This document shows, one piece after another, positions 8,990 to 16,795 of a stretch of DNA of 64,000 bases. The position numbers were made by a program, and so were the translations under genes. Below the pieces are notes generated by a model. The model was given only the letters and a program-made list of their open reading frames with translations, was not told where the DNA came from and searched no databases. The number at the start of each line of letters is the position of its first letter. The stretch's first letter is position 1. The DNA comes from Merdiplasma sp905207905 (GTDB taxonomy: Bacteria > Bacillota > Clostridia > Lachnospirales > Lachnospiraceae): assembly GCA_902475025.1 (NCBI GenBank), contig CABRXX010000006.1:6063-70062 (forward strand). The letters are read 5' to 3'.

Positions 8990-9385
8990 ATGAAAAAAGA
9001 TCGTTTACTTAATCCGGAAATATTAAAAGAAGTTGCAGCTTTGGGGCATACAGAGTATTTTTGTATTGCAGATTGTGGTTTGCCAGTACCAAAGGGAGTA
9101 AAAGTGATCGATGTTTCTGTAACAGCAGGAATCCCTGGATTTTTGGATGTATTAAAAGCGGTAGAAAAAGAATTGGTAGTAGAATCATGCATTCTTGCAG
9201 CAGAGATTGAAACTGTAAATTCCAAACTTCTCTCAGAGGTAAAGGAAGTACTGGGAGAGATGCCGGCGGAATTGCTTCCCCATGAGGAGTTCAAGAAACT
9301 GACTGCGGGTGCAAAATGCATCGTGCGCACAGGAGAAACTTCTTCCTATGCCAATATTATTTTGGTCGGCGGTGTTAATTTTTAA
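8990..9385 (+). CDS. rbsD: D-ribose pyranase / RbsD-FucU family mutarotase
   Basis: A 131-residue protein with the typical length and motifs of RbsD: the conserved block LGHTEYFCIADCGLPVP near residue 20, which contains the catalytic histidine, then IPGFLDVL, and the C-terminal SSYANIIL with the conserved tyrosine. RbsD converts pyranose forms of ribose and some other sugars into forms usable by kinases or isomerases. A strong GAAGGAGAAGG precedes the start. It is the last gene before the terminator at 9415. Its presence argues that the imported substrate or an intermediate can cyclise. Confidence 0.92.
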   Translation: MKKDRLLNPEILKEVAALGHTEYFCIADCGLPVPKGVKVIDVSVTAGIPGFLDVLKAVEKELVVESCILAAEIETVNSKLLSEVKEVLGEMPAELLPHEEFKKLTAGAKCIVRTGETSSYANIILVGGVNF

Positions 9386-9414
9386 AATAGAACTTTTGAT
9401 AATGGTACGGTATA

Positions 9415-9453
9415 GGGGATGCTGCCTGTTTTATTCTGGAGCATCTCCTTTTT
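9415..9453 (+). terminator. Rho-independent terminator of the sugar operon
   Basis: GGGGATGCT (9415-9423) pairs with AGCATCTCC (9440-9448) with one G-U pair, followed by TTTTT. It lies 30 bases after the rbsD stop. Confidence 0.85.
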
Positions 9454-9644
9454 GTGATTTTACAGGATAGAAAATTGCCAGCAGGGGTGAAGCACACTTT
9501 GGACTAAGCATTCTGCTAAAACTTAGATTTTCACAATTCTTACATAATTTCATCACGAATTGAACACATTTCCAACAACAAATAAACACAATTCCAACTT
9601 AAAATATCCTTATAACTTTATTAAATGCAAAGGAGTATTACAAG

Positions 9645-10853
9645 ATGGAAAAGATTCAGTCAATTCAAACAGCAAAGAAGAAAGTTCTTGCAGTGTGGTT
9701 TGCCGCAGCTTTGATGGTAACCTGGGCGCTGTGGTTTCCAATGGCCGTACATGCTGCAGGCGATGTCACCATGAGTACCGACTACCCAGGGATTTCCTTG
9801 AAACCCGGAGATTCTGCCAGCTTTCCATTGTATTTGATTAGCGGAGAAGATACGGAACTGGATGTAAAGCTTACTGCAGATTCCCTGCCGGAAGGCTGGG
9901 AGGGTTATTTCCGCGGCAGTGACAGCCATGTGAGTCAGGTACACGTGTCTGCCGGGCAGACGAAGGAGGAAAGCCCGGAATTAAGCTATGCACTGACGAT
10001 ACCGGAGGAGGTAGAAGAGGGAGAGTATCAGGTGGTATTGAAAGCGGATGGAGGCATGGGAAATACTGCAGCACTGCCTCTGACGATTCAGGTAACCAAG
10101 GAAGAGGCTGGATCCGGCAACTTTACAGCAGAATATCCGGAGCAGCAGGGGGCCACAGGAACCAGCTTCAGTTTTGATACCACGCTTGTAAACAACGGAA
10201 TTTCCTCTCAATCCTACAGTCTTTCCGCCAAGGCGCCGGAGGGATGGCAGGTGAACTTCACACCTTCCGGTGAGACAAATCAGGTGGCCAGTCTCCCGGT
10301 GGACGCAGGTTCCAGTCAGGGGATCACTGTGGCTGTAATTCCAGGGGAACAGGTGGAACAGGGTACGTATACTGTTGACTGTACTGCAGTGTCTGCCAGC
10401 GAGACATTGAAGCTCCAGCTTCAGATAACGATTACAGGGACCTATGATGCTGTGCTTACCACTCCCACCGGAAACCTGAGCATGGATGCTTATGCGGGCG
10501 AGGAGACTCCTATTACTTTAAGCATTCAGAACACAGGAAATGTTGCACTGGAAAATCTGCAGCTTACCAGCTCTGCATCTACAGACTGGAATGTGCGGTT
10601 TGATGAGACAACGATCGATTCTTTGGAAGCGGGTGCTACAAAAGAGATCACAGCCTACATACAGCCAGCGGAAAATGCGGTGATCGGAGATTATGTAACG
10701 TCCATTACTCTGAGCAATGACCAGGTTTCTCAGGAGATGGATCTGAGAGTGTCTGTGAAGAATCATACTACTTGGGGATTAGCAGCAGTAGGGATTATCG
10801 TGGTTCTGTGTATTGGTCTTGGGATGATCATTCGCAAATACGGGAGACGGTAA
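9645..10853 (+). CDS. Membrane-anchored protein with NEW3-type repeats
   Basis: A 402-residue exported protein. Residues 1-37 form a signal (hydrophobic core AVWFAAALMVTWALWF, ending VHAA). The body contains three related beta-sandwich repeats of the NEW3/CARDB-like type, each with a G-D-x-A/S-x-F...N-x-G...LPEGW-like pattern: SLPEGWEGYF, KAPEGWQVNF and STDWNVRF. The C-terminus has one membrane segment (WGLAAVGIIVVLCIGLGMII) and a basic tail. The gene is followed, 2 bases later, by an ABC ATPase and then an ABC-2 permease, so it is probably an extracytoplasmic partner of that exporter. The transported substrate is not evident. Ribosome site AAAGGAG lies upstream of the start. Confidence 0.8.
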   Translation: MEKIQSIQTAKKKVLAVWFAAALMVTWALWFPMAVHAAGDVTMSTDYPGISLKPGDSASFPLYLISGEDTELDVKLTADSLPEGWEGYFRGSDSHVSQVHVSAGQTKEESPELSYALTIPEEVEEGEYQVVLKADGGMGNTAALPLTIQVTKEEAGSGNFTAEYPEQQGATGTSFSFDTTLVNNGISSQSYSLSAKAPEGWQVNFTPSGETNQVASLPVDAGSSQGITVAVIPGEQVEQGTYTVDCTAVSASETLKLQLQITITGTYDAVLTTPTGNLSMDAYAGEETPITLSIQNTGNVALENLQLTSSASTDWNVRFDETTIDSLEAGATKEITAYIQPAENAVIGDYVTSITLSNDQVSQEMDLRVSVKNHTTWGLAAVGIIVVLCIGLGMIIRKYGRR

Positions 10854-10855
10854 TT

Positions 10856-11857
10856 ATGACAGATAATAAGGATATCATTACGATCAATGATTTGACCAGG
10901 GCTTATGGAGAGAAGGTAGCGGTAAATCATCTGAATCTTTCCATTCATCAAGGGGAAGTGTTTGGACTTCTAGGCCCCAATGGAGCAGGAAAGACCACTA
11001 CCATTCTCATGCTTCTGGGGCTGACAGAGCCTACTTTGGGGAGCGCTTCCATCGCAGGGCTGGACTGCACCAGAAATTCCATAGGTGTAAAGCGTATCAC
11101 CGGTTACCTGCCGGATAATGTGGGGTTTTATCCGGATATGACCGGACGGGAGAATTTACGATTTACCGGACGGCTCAACGGACTTTCTGAAAAGGAGATA
11201 GAAGAAAAAATTCAGAGGCTGCTGGAGAGGGTGGGAATGACCCATGCAGCAGATCAGAAAACAGGGACTTATTCCAAGGGTATGCGGCAGAGGCTTGGAA
11301 TTGCAGATGTGCTGATGAAGGATCCGCAGGTGATCATTATGGATGAGCCGACACTGGGGTTGGATCCGGAAGGAATGCGGGAATTTCTGCATCTGATTAA
11401 GGAGCTGTCTGTGGAGGATGGGAGAACGGTATTGATTTCCTCCCATCAGCTTTACCAGATTCAGCAGATCTGTGACCGGGTAGGCATTTTTGTATCCGGT
11501 AGCCTGGTGGCCTGCGGGCGTATCGAAGAGTTGGGAAAGCAGATTGCTATGGAGGGACATTTTGTTCTGGAAGTGGAAGCTGAACCGTGTGATGACCGAT
11601 TTTTAGGGTTCATTCACAGTCTCTTGGGAGTGATTGGTATAGAAAAAGAGGGAAGTAAGTTTATTGTCCAGTCAAGCCGGGATCTGAGAAAAGATATCAC
11701 AGGTTTTCTTGGAACCCACGGATATACAATGCTGCACCTGCGTCAAAAGGGCGGAGACTTGGATGAGATTTACCGGTGCTATTTTGAAAAGGCAGAACAG
11801 GAGGAGAAGCAGAATGGAACAAAGAAAAGCGGCAGACGTTTCGCTCCAAGGCGGTAA
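10856..11857 (+). CDS. ABC transporter ATP-binding protein (ABC-2 exporter)
   Basis: The start at 10856 is chosen because it lies 2 bases after the previous stop with GGGAGA upstream; an earlier in-frame ATG would overlap that gene. The 333-residue ATPase has Walker A GPNGAGKTT, a signature variant YSKGMRQRLG, Walker B VIIMDEPTLGLDPEG and the switch histidine in LISSHQL. About 90 residues follow the ATPase core, typical of CcmA/NatA-like exporter subunits. It pairs with the permease at 11814, whose start lies inside this gene. Confidence 0.93.
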   Translation: MTDNKDIITINDLTRAYGEKVAVNHLNLSIHQGEVFGLLGPNGAGKTTTILMLLGLTEPTLGSASIAGLDCTRNSIGVKRITGYLPDNVGFYPDMTGRENLRFTGRLNGLSEKEIEEKIQRLLERVGMTHAADQKTGTYSKGMRQRLGIADVLMKDPQVIIMDEPTLGLDPEGMREFLHLIKELSVEDGRTVLISSHQLYQIQQICDRVGIFVSGSLVACGRIEELGKQIAMEGHFVLEVEAEPCDDRFLGFIHSLLGVIGIEKEGSKFIVQSSRDLRKDITGFLGTHGYTMLHLRQKGGDLDEIYRCYFEKAEQEEKQNGTKKSGRRFAPRR

Positions 11858-12977
11858 CGGAGGCTCTGACTGTGCTGAACTGAAAGGACAAAACAGGGAG
11901 GCTGAAAGGGAAACCCTGAGCAGTGATGTCAAGCCTGACGGCTGGGACAGAAAAGAGATATTGGAAAGAAGAGAGCAGAAAACAGGGCTGGAAAGTCAGA
12001 AACGAAAAAAAGTCCAGACGGCCAGGCAGGTGAGCAGCCATAGTCTGGCAGCTCTTTATCGGAAGGAAATGACGGATCATATCACCAGTCGAAGATTTGT
12101 GATCATTATGCTTTTGGTGACAGCCACCACCATTGCCAGTATTTACGGAGCTTCTGTGGGATTGCCGGAAGCTTTGGAAAGCAACCGTGATTTTGTGTTT
12201 CTGAAGCTGTACACCACAGGAGGCAATTCGATTCCTTCCTACATGGCGTTTATCGCATTGATCGGACCTTTTGTGGGGCTGATGCTGGGGTTTGACGCCA
12301 TTAACAGTGAAAGGAATAACGGTACCCTGAATCGTCTGCTGTCTCAGCCGATTTATCGAGATTCTGTGATCATTGGAAAGTTTCTGGCCGGGATTTCTCT
12401 GATTTCTATTATGGTAATTTCCACAGGGGTTCTGATTGGTGCGGCTGGATTTTTACAGATTGGGATTGCCCCCAGCGGTGAAGAAGTGATTCGGGTTTTA
12501 GTATATCTGTTTTACACGATTGTGTACATTGGATTTTGGCTGGCGATCTCTATGCTGTTTTCTGTAGTGTGCAGGCATTCTGCCACTTCGGCTTTGGCAT
12601 CCATTGCCCTTTGGATCTTCTTTGCTGTCTTTATGAGTCTTCTTGCCAGTATTACTGCAAATGCTCTGTTTCCGGTATCGAATCAATATGATGCGATGGT
12701 AAACTCCATGAGCAATTATAACTGTGAATTGTATCTGAATCGTATTTCTCCCTATTACCTGTATGGGGAGGCTGCCAGCACTATTTTAAATCCAGCGGTG
12801 CGTGCCGTAAATGCAGTGACGGTTTCCCAGCTGGTAGGAGCTATTTCCGGCTATCTGTCTCTGGGACAGAGCCTGCTTCTGGTGTGGCCTCATCTTTTGG
12901 CTTTGGCAGCTCTGACGTTGGCGGCGTTTGCTATCTCGTACGTAAAATTTATGCGTCAGGAGATCAGGGGAAATTAG
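11814..12977 (+). CDS. ABC-2 type permease
   Basis: A 387-residue membrane protein. The ATG at 11814 has GGAGGAGAAG just upstream and lies 44 bases inside the ATPase gene, so the two are translationally coupled. The first 90 residues are unusually long, charged and without membrane segments. The family core begins at ALYRKEMTDHITSRRFVIIML. Six membrane segments follow, with a large loop between the first and second (about residues 120-150) and FDAINSERNNGTLNRLLSQPI, the typical cytoplasmic loop of this family. A start near residue 80 cannot be excluded, but no ribosome site supports it. Confidence 0.85.
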   Translation: MEQRKAADVSLQGGNGGSDCAELKGQNREAERETLSSDVKPDGWDRKEILERREQKTGLESQKRKKVQTARQVSSHSLAALYRKEMTDHITSRRFVIIMLLVTATTIASIYGASVGLPEALESNRDFVFLKLYTTGGNSIPSYMAFIALIGPFVGLMLGFDAINSERNNGTLNRLLSQPIYRDSVIIGKFLAGISLISIMVISTGVLIGAAGFLQIGIAPSGEEVIRVLVYLFYTIVYIGFWLAISMLFSVVCRHSATSALASIALWIFFAVFMSLLASITANALFPVSNQYDAMVNSMSNYNCELYLNRISPYYLYGEAASTILNPAVRAVNAVTVSQLVGAISGYLSLGQSLLLVWPHLLALAALTLAAFAISYVKFMRQEIRGN

Positions 12978-13084
12978 CAGGATATTTTAATGCCGGGTTG
13001 CTGCTGCCCTTTAGTGCATTCCGCCAGCAGGCTGGAGAGCCGGACGGGCTCCAGGACACAGCTGCAATCTCAAAGAAATAAGAC

Positions 13085-13113
13085 TTTACACCCTATTACC
13101 CTTATGCTATGAT
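13085..13113 (+). promoter_or_regulatory. Promoter of the coiled-coil gene
   Basis: TTTACA (13085-13090) and TATGAT (13108-13113) are spaced by 17 bases and lie 22 bases upstream of the ATG at 13136. Confidence 0.6.
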
Positions 13114-13135
13114 ATCAGAAAAAGGAGGAAGCAGT

Positions 13136-13501
13136 ATGACAGACAGCGAAAAGCTTGATTTACTTTTATCTGAAATGCAGGGCATGAAAGCAGAAATGCA
13201 GGGCATGAAAGCAGAAATGCAGGACATGAAAGCGGAAATGAAAGACCGGCTTTCTGTCGTCGAGGATAAGGTTTCCGCCCTTGAAAACAAGGTAGTAAAT
13301 ATCTCATTGCATATTGAAAATGTTACGGATAAAAATATCCAGCTGATAGCGGAAAACTTTATCGAGTTGACCAAGAAACTCAATGCAGCAATTCCTGCAG
13401 CTGATAAGAACTTAGCTTATGAAATAAAGGTCAATTATTTGACGGAAAGGGTGCAGAAGCTGGAAGAACAGGTTGCAGAACTAATTTCCAAAACAGCATG
13501 A
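13136..13501 (+). CDS. Small coiled-coil protein with heptad repeats
   Basis: A 121-residue acidic, almost fully helical protein. The start at 13136 follows AAAGGAGGAAGC. Residues 14-34 are three copies of a heptad (MQGMKAE, MQGMKAE, MQDMKAE), followed by a leucine/valine heptad zone (LSVVEDKVSALENKVVNISLHIENV) and a second coiled coil near the C-terminus (VQKLEEQVAELI). No catalytic motif or membrane segment is present. Similar small proteins with expandable heptads are common in clostridia and lack a defined function. It probably oligomerises or binds a partner. Confidence 0.75.
   Translation: MTDSEKLDLLLSEMQGMKAEMQGMKAEMQDMKAEMKDRLSVVEDKVSALENKVVNISLHIENVTDKNIQLIAENFIELTKKLNAAIPAADKNLAYEIKVNYLTERVQKLEEQVAELISKTA
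13175..13237 (+). repeat. Three tandem 21-bp repeats inside the coiled-coil gene
   Basis: Units at 13175-13195 and 13196-13216 are identical; the unit at 13217-13237 differs at two positions. Each encodes one heptad, so copy-number change would lengthen or shorten the coiled coil without shifting the frame. Confidence 0.85.
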
Positions 13502-13725
13502 TGTTGCAGCCATTGTCTTAAAATCAAAAATGGTCAATCTGCAGAGCCGAAAAAGGCGTTAGAATACGGAGATGTTATGAGAATACTGGGGTTTTTCAAA
13601 ATCATTCTCTGTGTATTGACAAAGGTTTGAAGGATACGTATTTAAAGTGGCAGCTTGAGATCACAGTTAAATAATGAAAAAACAAAAAAATCTAAACATA
13701 GCAAGGTGAATTACGGCCAGGCTTT

Positions 13726-13777
13726 TGGGAGTGTCAAAAATCATTTAACCAAATGATTTTGCGGCACTCCCATTTTT
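13726..13777 (+). terminator. Strong stem-loop terminator
   Basis: TGGGAGTG (13726-13733) pairs with CACTCCCA (13765-13772), an inner AT-rich stem AAATCATTT/AAATGATTT continues it, and TTTTT follows. It ends transcription from the coiled-coil gene. The rest of the 445-base gap 13502-13946 shows only the promoter at 13809 and no convincing gene. Confidence 0.85.
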
Positions 13778-13808
13778 ATAGGCAATTCTTTTTTATTTAA
13801 CCATGGGA

Positions 13809-13837
13809 TTGTAAAAAACAGGAAATGCTTTTATAAT
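13809..13837 (+). promoter_or_regulatory. Promoter of the 13947-15528 operon
   Basis: TTGTAA (13809-13814) and TATAAT (13832-13837) are spaced by exactly 17 bases. Confidence 0.7.
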
Positions 13838-13946
13838 GAATTTGATAAAAGAGCCGGATGATGTTACCGGAATACCGGAACCTATTCGGACATGGGCAGA
13901 CGGCTGCAAAAGAGGCGGCCGACAACTGCCGGAGAGGAAGGACAGG

Positions 13947-14135
13947 ATGAAAAAGAAACCCCATTCAAGCTGCGAGCTCTGTGCCAATTATGTATATGAT
14001 GAGGATTACGAGGCGTATGTGTGCGATGTAAATCTGGATGAGGATGAGATGGTGCGATTTTTGTCAGACAGTTATTATGACTGTCCTTATTACCGCAATG
14101 GTGATGAGTATGCGGTAGTGAGAAAGCAGATGTAG
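13947..14135 (+). CDS. Small cysteine-containing protein, DUF6472-like
   Basis: A 62-residue acidic protein. The start at 13947 is chosen because GAGGAAGGAC precedes it and similarity-like features begin there. It contains CELCANY, a cluster of acidic and aromatic residues, a central cysteine (YVCDVNLDEDEM) and a final CPYY, four cysteines in all, compatible with a small metal-binding knuckle. The pattern matches what I know of the DUF6472 family in Lachnospiraceae. The function is unknown. It lies 9 bases before the nicotinamidase-like gene, in an apparent operon. Confidence 0.75.
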   Translation: MKKKPHSSCELCANYVYDEDYEAYVCDVNLDEDEMVRFLSDSYYDCPYYRNGDEYAVVRKQM

Positions 14136-14144
14136 GAGGAGAAT

Positions 14145-14666
14145 ATGAAAAAAATATTAGTTGTTATTGATATGCAGAATGATTTTGTAGACGGGGCGCT
14201 GGGAACGCCGGAGGCGGCAGGCATTGTGGATGCGGTGGTGAAAAAGATCCGTTCTTATGAAGGAGAAACTGTCTACGCCACCAGAGATACGCATCAAAGA
14301 GATTATCTCAACACCCAGGAGGGGAAGAATCTTCCAGTGGAGCACTGCATTGAGGGAACCAAGGGCTGGGAGCTGAATGATCGAGTGGCAGAGGCACTAA
14401 AGGATGGGAAGGTGATTGACAAGCCCACTTTCGGTTCTGTGAATCTGGTACATGAGCTGTCCCAGATTGGCGCCAGAGAGGAAGTAGAGATCGAGCTGGT
14501 TGGACTTTGTACCGATATCTGTGTAGTGTCCAACGCGCTGCTGTTAAAGGCAGCTATGCCGGAGGTGAAGATTTCTGTGGATGCGTCCTGCTGTGCAGGA
14601 GTCACTCCGGAGAGCCATAATGCAGCTTTGAAGACTATGGAAATGTGCCAGATCCAGGTGCATTGA
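14145..14666 (+). CDS. Isochorismatase-family cysteine hydrolase (nicotinamidase-like)
   Basis: A 173-residue protein of the isochorismatase/nicotinamidase superfamily. The catalytic triad is visible: Asp9 in VVIDMQNDF, Lys93 in DKPTFGS and Cys126 in LCTDICVVS. ATRDTHQRDYLNT carries histidine and aspartate positions that in PncA enzymes belong to the metal site. The likely reaction is deamidation of nicotinamide or a related amide in NAD salvage, but biuret- or ureidoacrylate-type hydrolases share these motifs. The start has AGGAGGAG 7 bases upstream. Confidence 0.85.
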   Translation: MKKILVVIDMQNDFVDGALGTPEAAGIVDAVVKKIRSYEGETVYATRDTHQRDYLNTQEGKNLPVEHCIEGTKGWELNDRVAEALKDGKVIDKPTFGSVNLVHELSQIGAREEVEIELVGLCTDICVVSNALLLKAAMPEVKISVDASCCAGVTPESHNAALKTMEMCQIQVH

Positions 14667-14679
14667 CGGGGAAGGATAG

Positions 14680-15528
14680 ATGAAAGAGAAAAGGAGAGCA
14701 CAGGTGCAGCAGCAGACAGAGCAGCAGTCTCAAAATCAGGGCCGGTCCAAAGCGCGGCTTTCAAATCAGCAACCGACACAAGACGAAGCCCATGGGGAAA
14801 CAGGAAAGCAGATGCAGCAGGCCAAAATCAAGGCAGCTGTATTGGCAGATGCATTGCCCTACCTGCGTGACTTTAATCAGAAGATCATGGTGATCGGCTA
14901 TTTTTGCAGCAATTTTTTAAGCGGGCAGCAGGAGCAAATGGTGATGCAGGACATTGCACTGCTTAAAAGTGTGGGGATGAAGCCAGTCATTGTGCATGAT
15001 TCCAGAATTGGAGCGGATAAGTTCCGGGAAAATAAGCGTTTTGCCAAGCTGGTGGAGCTTTGCGGTGTAAAGGCAGTAGGGATCTGTGGTACAGATGAGG
15101 AGACTATCCGGATGACCCTGGAGCATGGATATATCCCTGTGATCACTCCAAACGATATTGATACGGAGATGCTTAACCTGGATCCGGGAGATACGGCAAG
15201 GGAGATTGCGCTGATGCTTCAGGCGGAAAAACTGATCTATTTAAGCAAATATCCCGGGATTACCTGGTCAGAAGGAGAACAAAAGGTTCTTTCTATGACG
15301 GTTTCAGAGTTAAAATGGTATCTTAAGGAGCAGCAGCTTACTCCTGATTTTTCCAGGAAAATCAGCAATATTCTTCTGGCCCTGGAGGGAGGCGTGCGAA
15401 GAGCCCACCTGATTGATGGGAAGATGGAGCATGGCCTTTTGCTGGAACTTTTCAGCGTGTTGGGCGTTGGAACGGTGATCATGGGAGATGACCGGGAATT
15501 ATACCAGCATGAAAAGGGAAGAAGATGA
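14680..15528 (+). CDS. Acetylglutamate-kinase-like protein with altered nucleotide and substrate sites
   Basis: A 282-residue protein with a glutamine-rich, probably disordered first 45 residues, then an amino-acid-kinase domain. The frame of N-acetylglutamate kinase (ArgB) is clear: KAAVLADALPYLRDF at the start, a DIALLKSVGMKPVIVH strand, and a C-terminal RRAHLIDGKMEHGLLLELF followed by GVGTVI. The functional loops are different. The lysine/glycine ATP loop KYGGNAM is replaced by GYFCSNF, the HGGGP substrate loop by HDSRIG, and the FxxGLRxTD substrate region is not recognisable. It therefore probably lacks kinase activity and may act as a regulator or binding protein. A downstream start at residue 47 is possible. 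It follows the nicotinamidase-like gene by 13 bases. Confidence 0.75.
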   Translation: MKEKRRAQVQQQTEQQSQNQGRSKARLSNQQPTQDEAHGETGKQMQQAKIKAAVLADALPYLRDFNQKIMVIGYFCSNFLSGQQEQMVMQDIALLKSVGMKPVIVHDSRIGADKFRENKRFAKLVELCGVKAVGICGTDEETIRMTLEHGYIPVITPNDIDTEMLNLDPGDTAREIALMLQAEKLIYLSKYPGITWSEGEQKVLSMTVSELKWYLKEQQLTPDFSRKISNILLALEGGVRRAHLIDGKMEHGLLLELFSVLGVGTVIMGDDRELYQHEKGRR

Positions 15529-15703
15529 AGCGTTTTAAGTATTCAGGTGAAGGCGCAGGAAATGAAATGCTTCAGGAACCTGGGCGAAAGGATTAGAAGA
15601 TAGAATCACAAGACAAAACGCTTCAGAATGGATACAAAAAAATAGAACCTGTGTGTATCAACAGCAGGAAAGAATAAATAGGAAACAGCGGAGGAAGCCA
15701 TTT

Positions 15704-16324
15704 ATGGACAGTATTATCATAGGAATTGCGGGGGGAACCGGATCAGGAAAGTCTACCTTTACCAATCGTTTAAAGAAAGAGTTTGGAGAAAATGTGGCAG
15801 TAGTTTATCATGATAACTATTACCGCAGACAGGATGAGATTCCCTTTGAAGAGCGGAAAAAGGTAAATTATGACCATCCGGATTCTCTGGAAACAAATCT
15901 TTTGGTGGAGCATTTAAAGCTGCTGAAAGCTGGGCAGGCGGTGGACTGTCCGGTTTATGATTACAGTAAGCATAACCGCTCTGACAAGATTCAGCATATT
16001 GAACCCAGGAAGGTCATTTTGGTGGAAGGAATTCTGCTGCTGGAGGATCCCAGAGTTCGGGAGCTGATCGATATTAAGATTTTTGTGGAGGCAGATGCGG
16101 ATGAGAGGATTATTCGCCGAATCGTCCGTGATGTGAAGGAACGGGGGAGGGATCTGGACAACATTGTGACTCAGTATCTTACCACGGTAAAGCCTATGCA
16201 TTACTTATATGTGGAACCCACCAAGGGAATGGCGGATATCATTATCAACAGCGGGATGAATGATGTAGCCTTTGACATTGTGAGATCTAAGATCAGGCTG
16301 CTGCTGAAACCGGAGAATGCGTAG
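15704..16324 (+). CDS. udk: Uridine kinase
   Basis: A 206-residue P-loop kinase. The start at 15704 follows GCGGAGGAAG; an upstream ATG at 15653 would add 17 residues without a ribosome site. Motifs are Walker A GIAGGTGSGKST, YHDNYYR (conserved near the uridine site), NYDHPDSLE, PVYDYSKHNR and VILVEGILLL. These match uridine/cytidine kinase, which phosphorylates uridine and cytidine in pyrimidine salvage. The length fits the family (about 205-215). Confidence 0.93.
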   Translation: MDSIIIGIAGGTGSGKSTFTNRLKKEFGENVAVVYHDNYYRRQDEIPFEERKKVNYDHPDSLETNLLVEHLKLLKAGQAVDCPVYDYSKHNRSDKIQHIEPRKVILVEGILLLEDPRVRELIDIKIFVEADADERIIRRIVRDVKERGRDLDNIVTQYLTTVKPMHYLYVEPTKGMADIIINSGMNDVAFDIVRSKIRLLLKPENA

Positions 16325-16336
16325 GAGGAATGCGCT

Positions 16337-16740
16337 TTGAATCAGAAGGAAATTGCCAGACTTGCAGGAGTATCTGTAGCCACTGTTTCCGAGTAATTAA
16401 TAATGACAAGAATGTATCTGATGGGACACGATGAAAGGTGGAAAATATACTCAAGCAACAATCTTATGTTACTAATGTTAATGCTAGAAATTTACGAACA
16501 GCACGAACGCAAATGATTGGTGCATTTAAAGCTATTAAAGATATGCATTTAGATATTCCTGGTGATATTTCACTAATTGGGTTTGAAGACTTTTCTTTGG
16601 CTGATTATTTATCGCCAGGGATTACCTTGCTTCAGCATCCAGCGTATGAAATGGGAGAGATCTCTGCAAAAACGTTATTCGAAAGATTAGAGCATACCTG
16701 TGGTGGAGCCGCATTTTTCTGGATTAACAAAGGCATATGA
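16337..16740 (+). pseudogene. Decayed LacI-family regulator gene
   Basis: A TTG start at 16337 with AGGAGG upstream opens a LacI helix-turn-helix (NQKEIARLAGVSVATVS). The frame then breaks at about 16393, where one base is missing from the expected SRVINN. The next frame reads VINNDKNVSDGTR, hits TGA at 16432-16434, and continues with KVENIL and the hinge NARNLRTART. After that it jumps to the C-terminal end of the effector domain (DIPGDISLIGFEDFSLADYLSPGITLL), so roughly two thirds of the domain are deleted. Frameshift, stop and internal deletion together make it a remnant. It is AT-richer than its neighbours. What it once regulated is unknown. Confidence 0.85.
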
Positions 16741-16753
16741 AAGCTATGAATTT

Positions 16754-16762
16754 TGGTATAAT
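16754..16762 (+). promoter_or_regulatory. Extended -10 promoter of the selenium cluster
   Basis: TGGTATAAT forms an extended -10 element 33 bases before the selD start. No good -35 was found. It lies just after the end of the LacI remnant. Confidence 0.5.
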
Positions 16763-16795
16763 GGAATCATCATTTTGAAAAGAGGCGAAGGTACA

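Noticed and set aside
13175..13237. A CRISPR-like array
   Set aside because: The 21-bp repeats are contiguous without spacers and encode heptads inside a gene.
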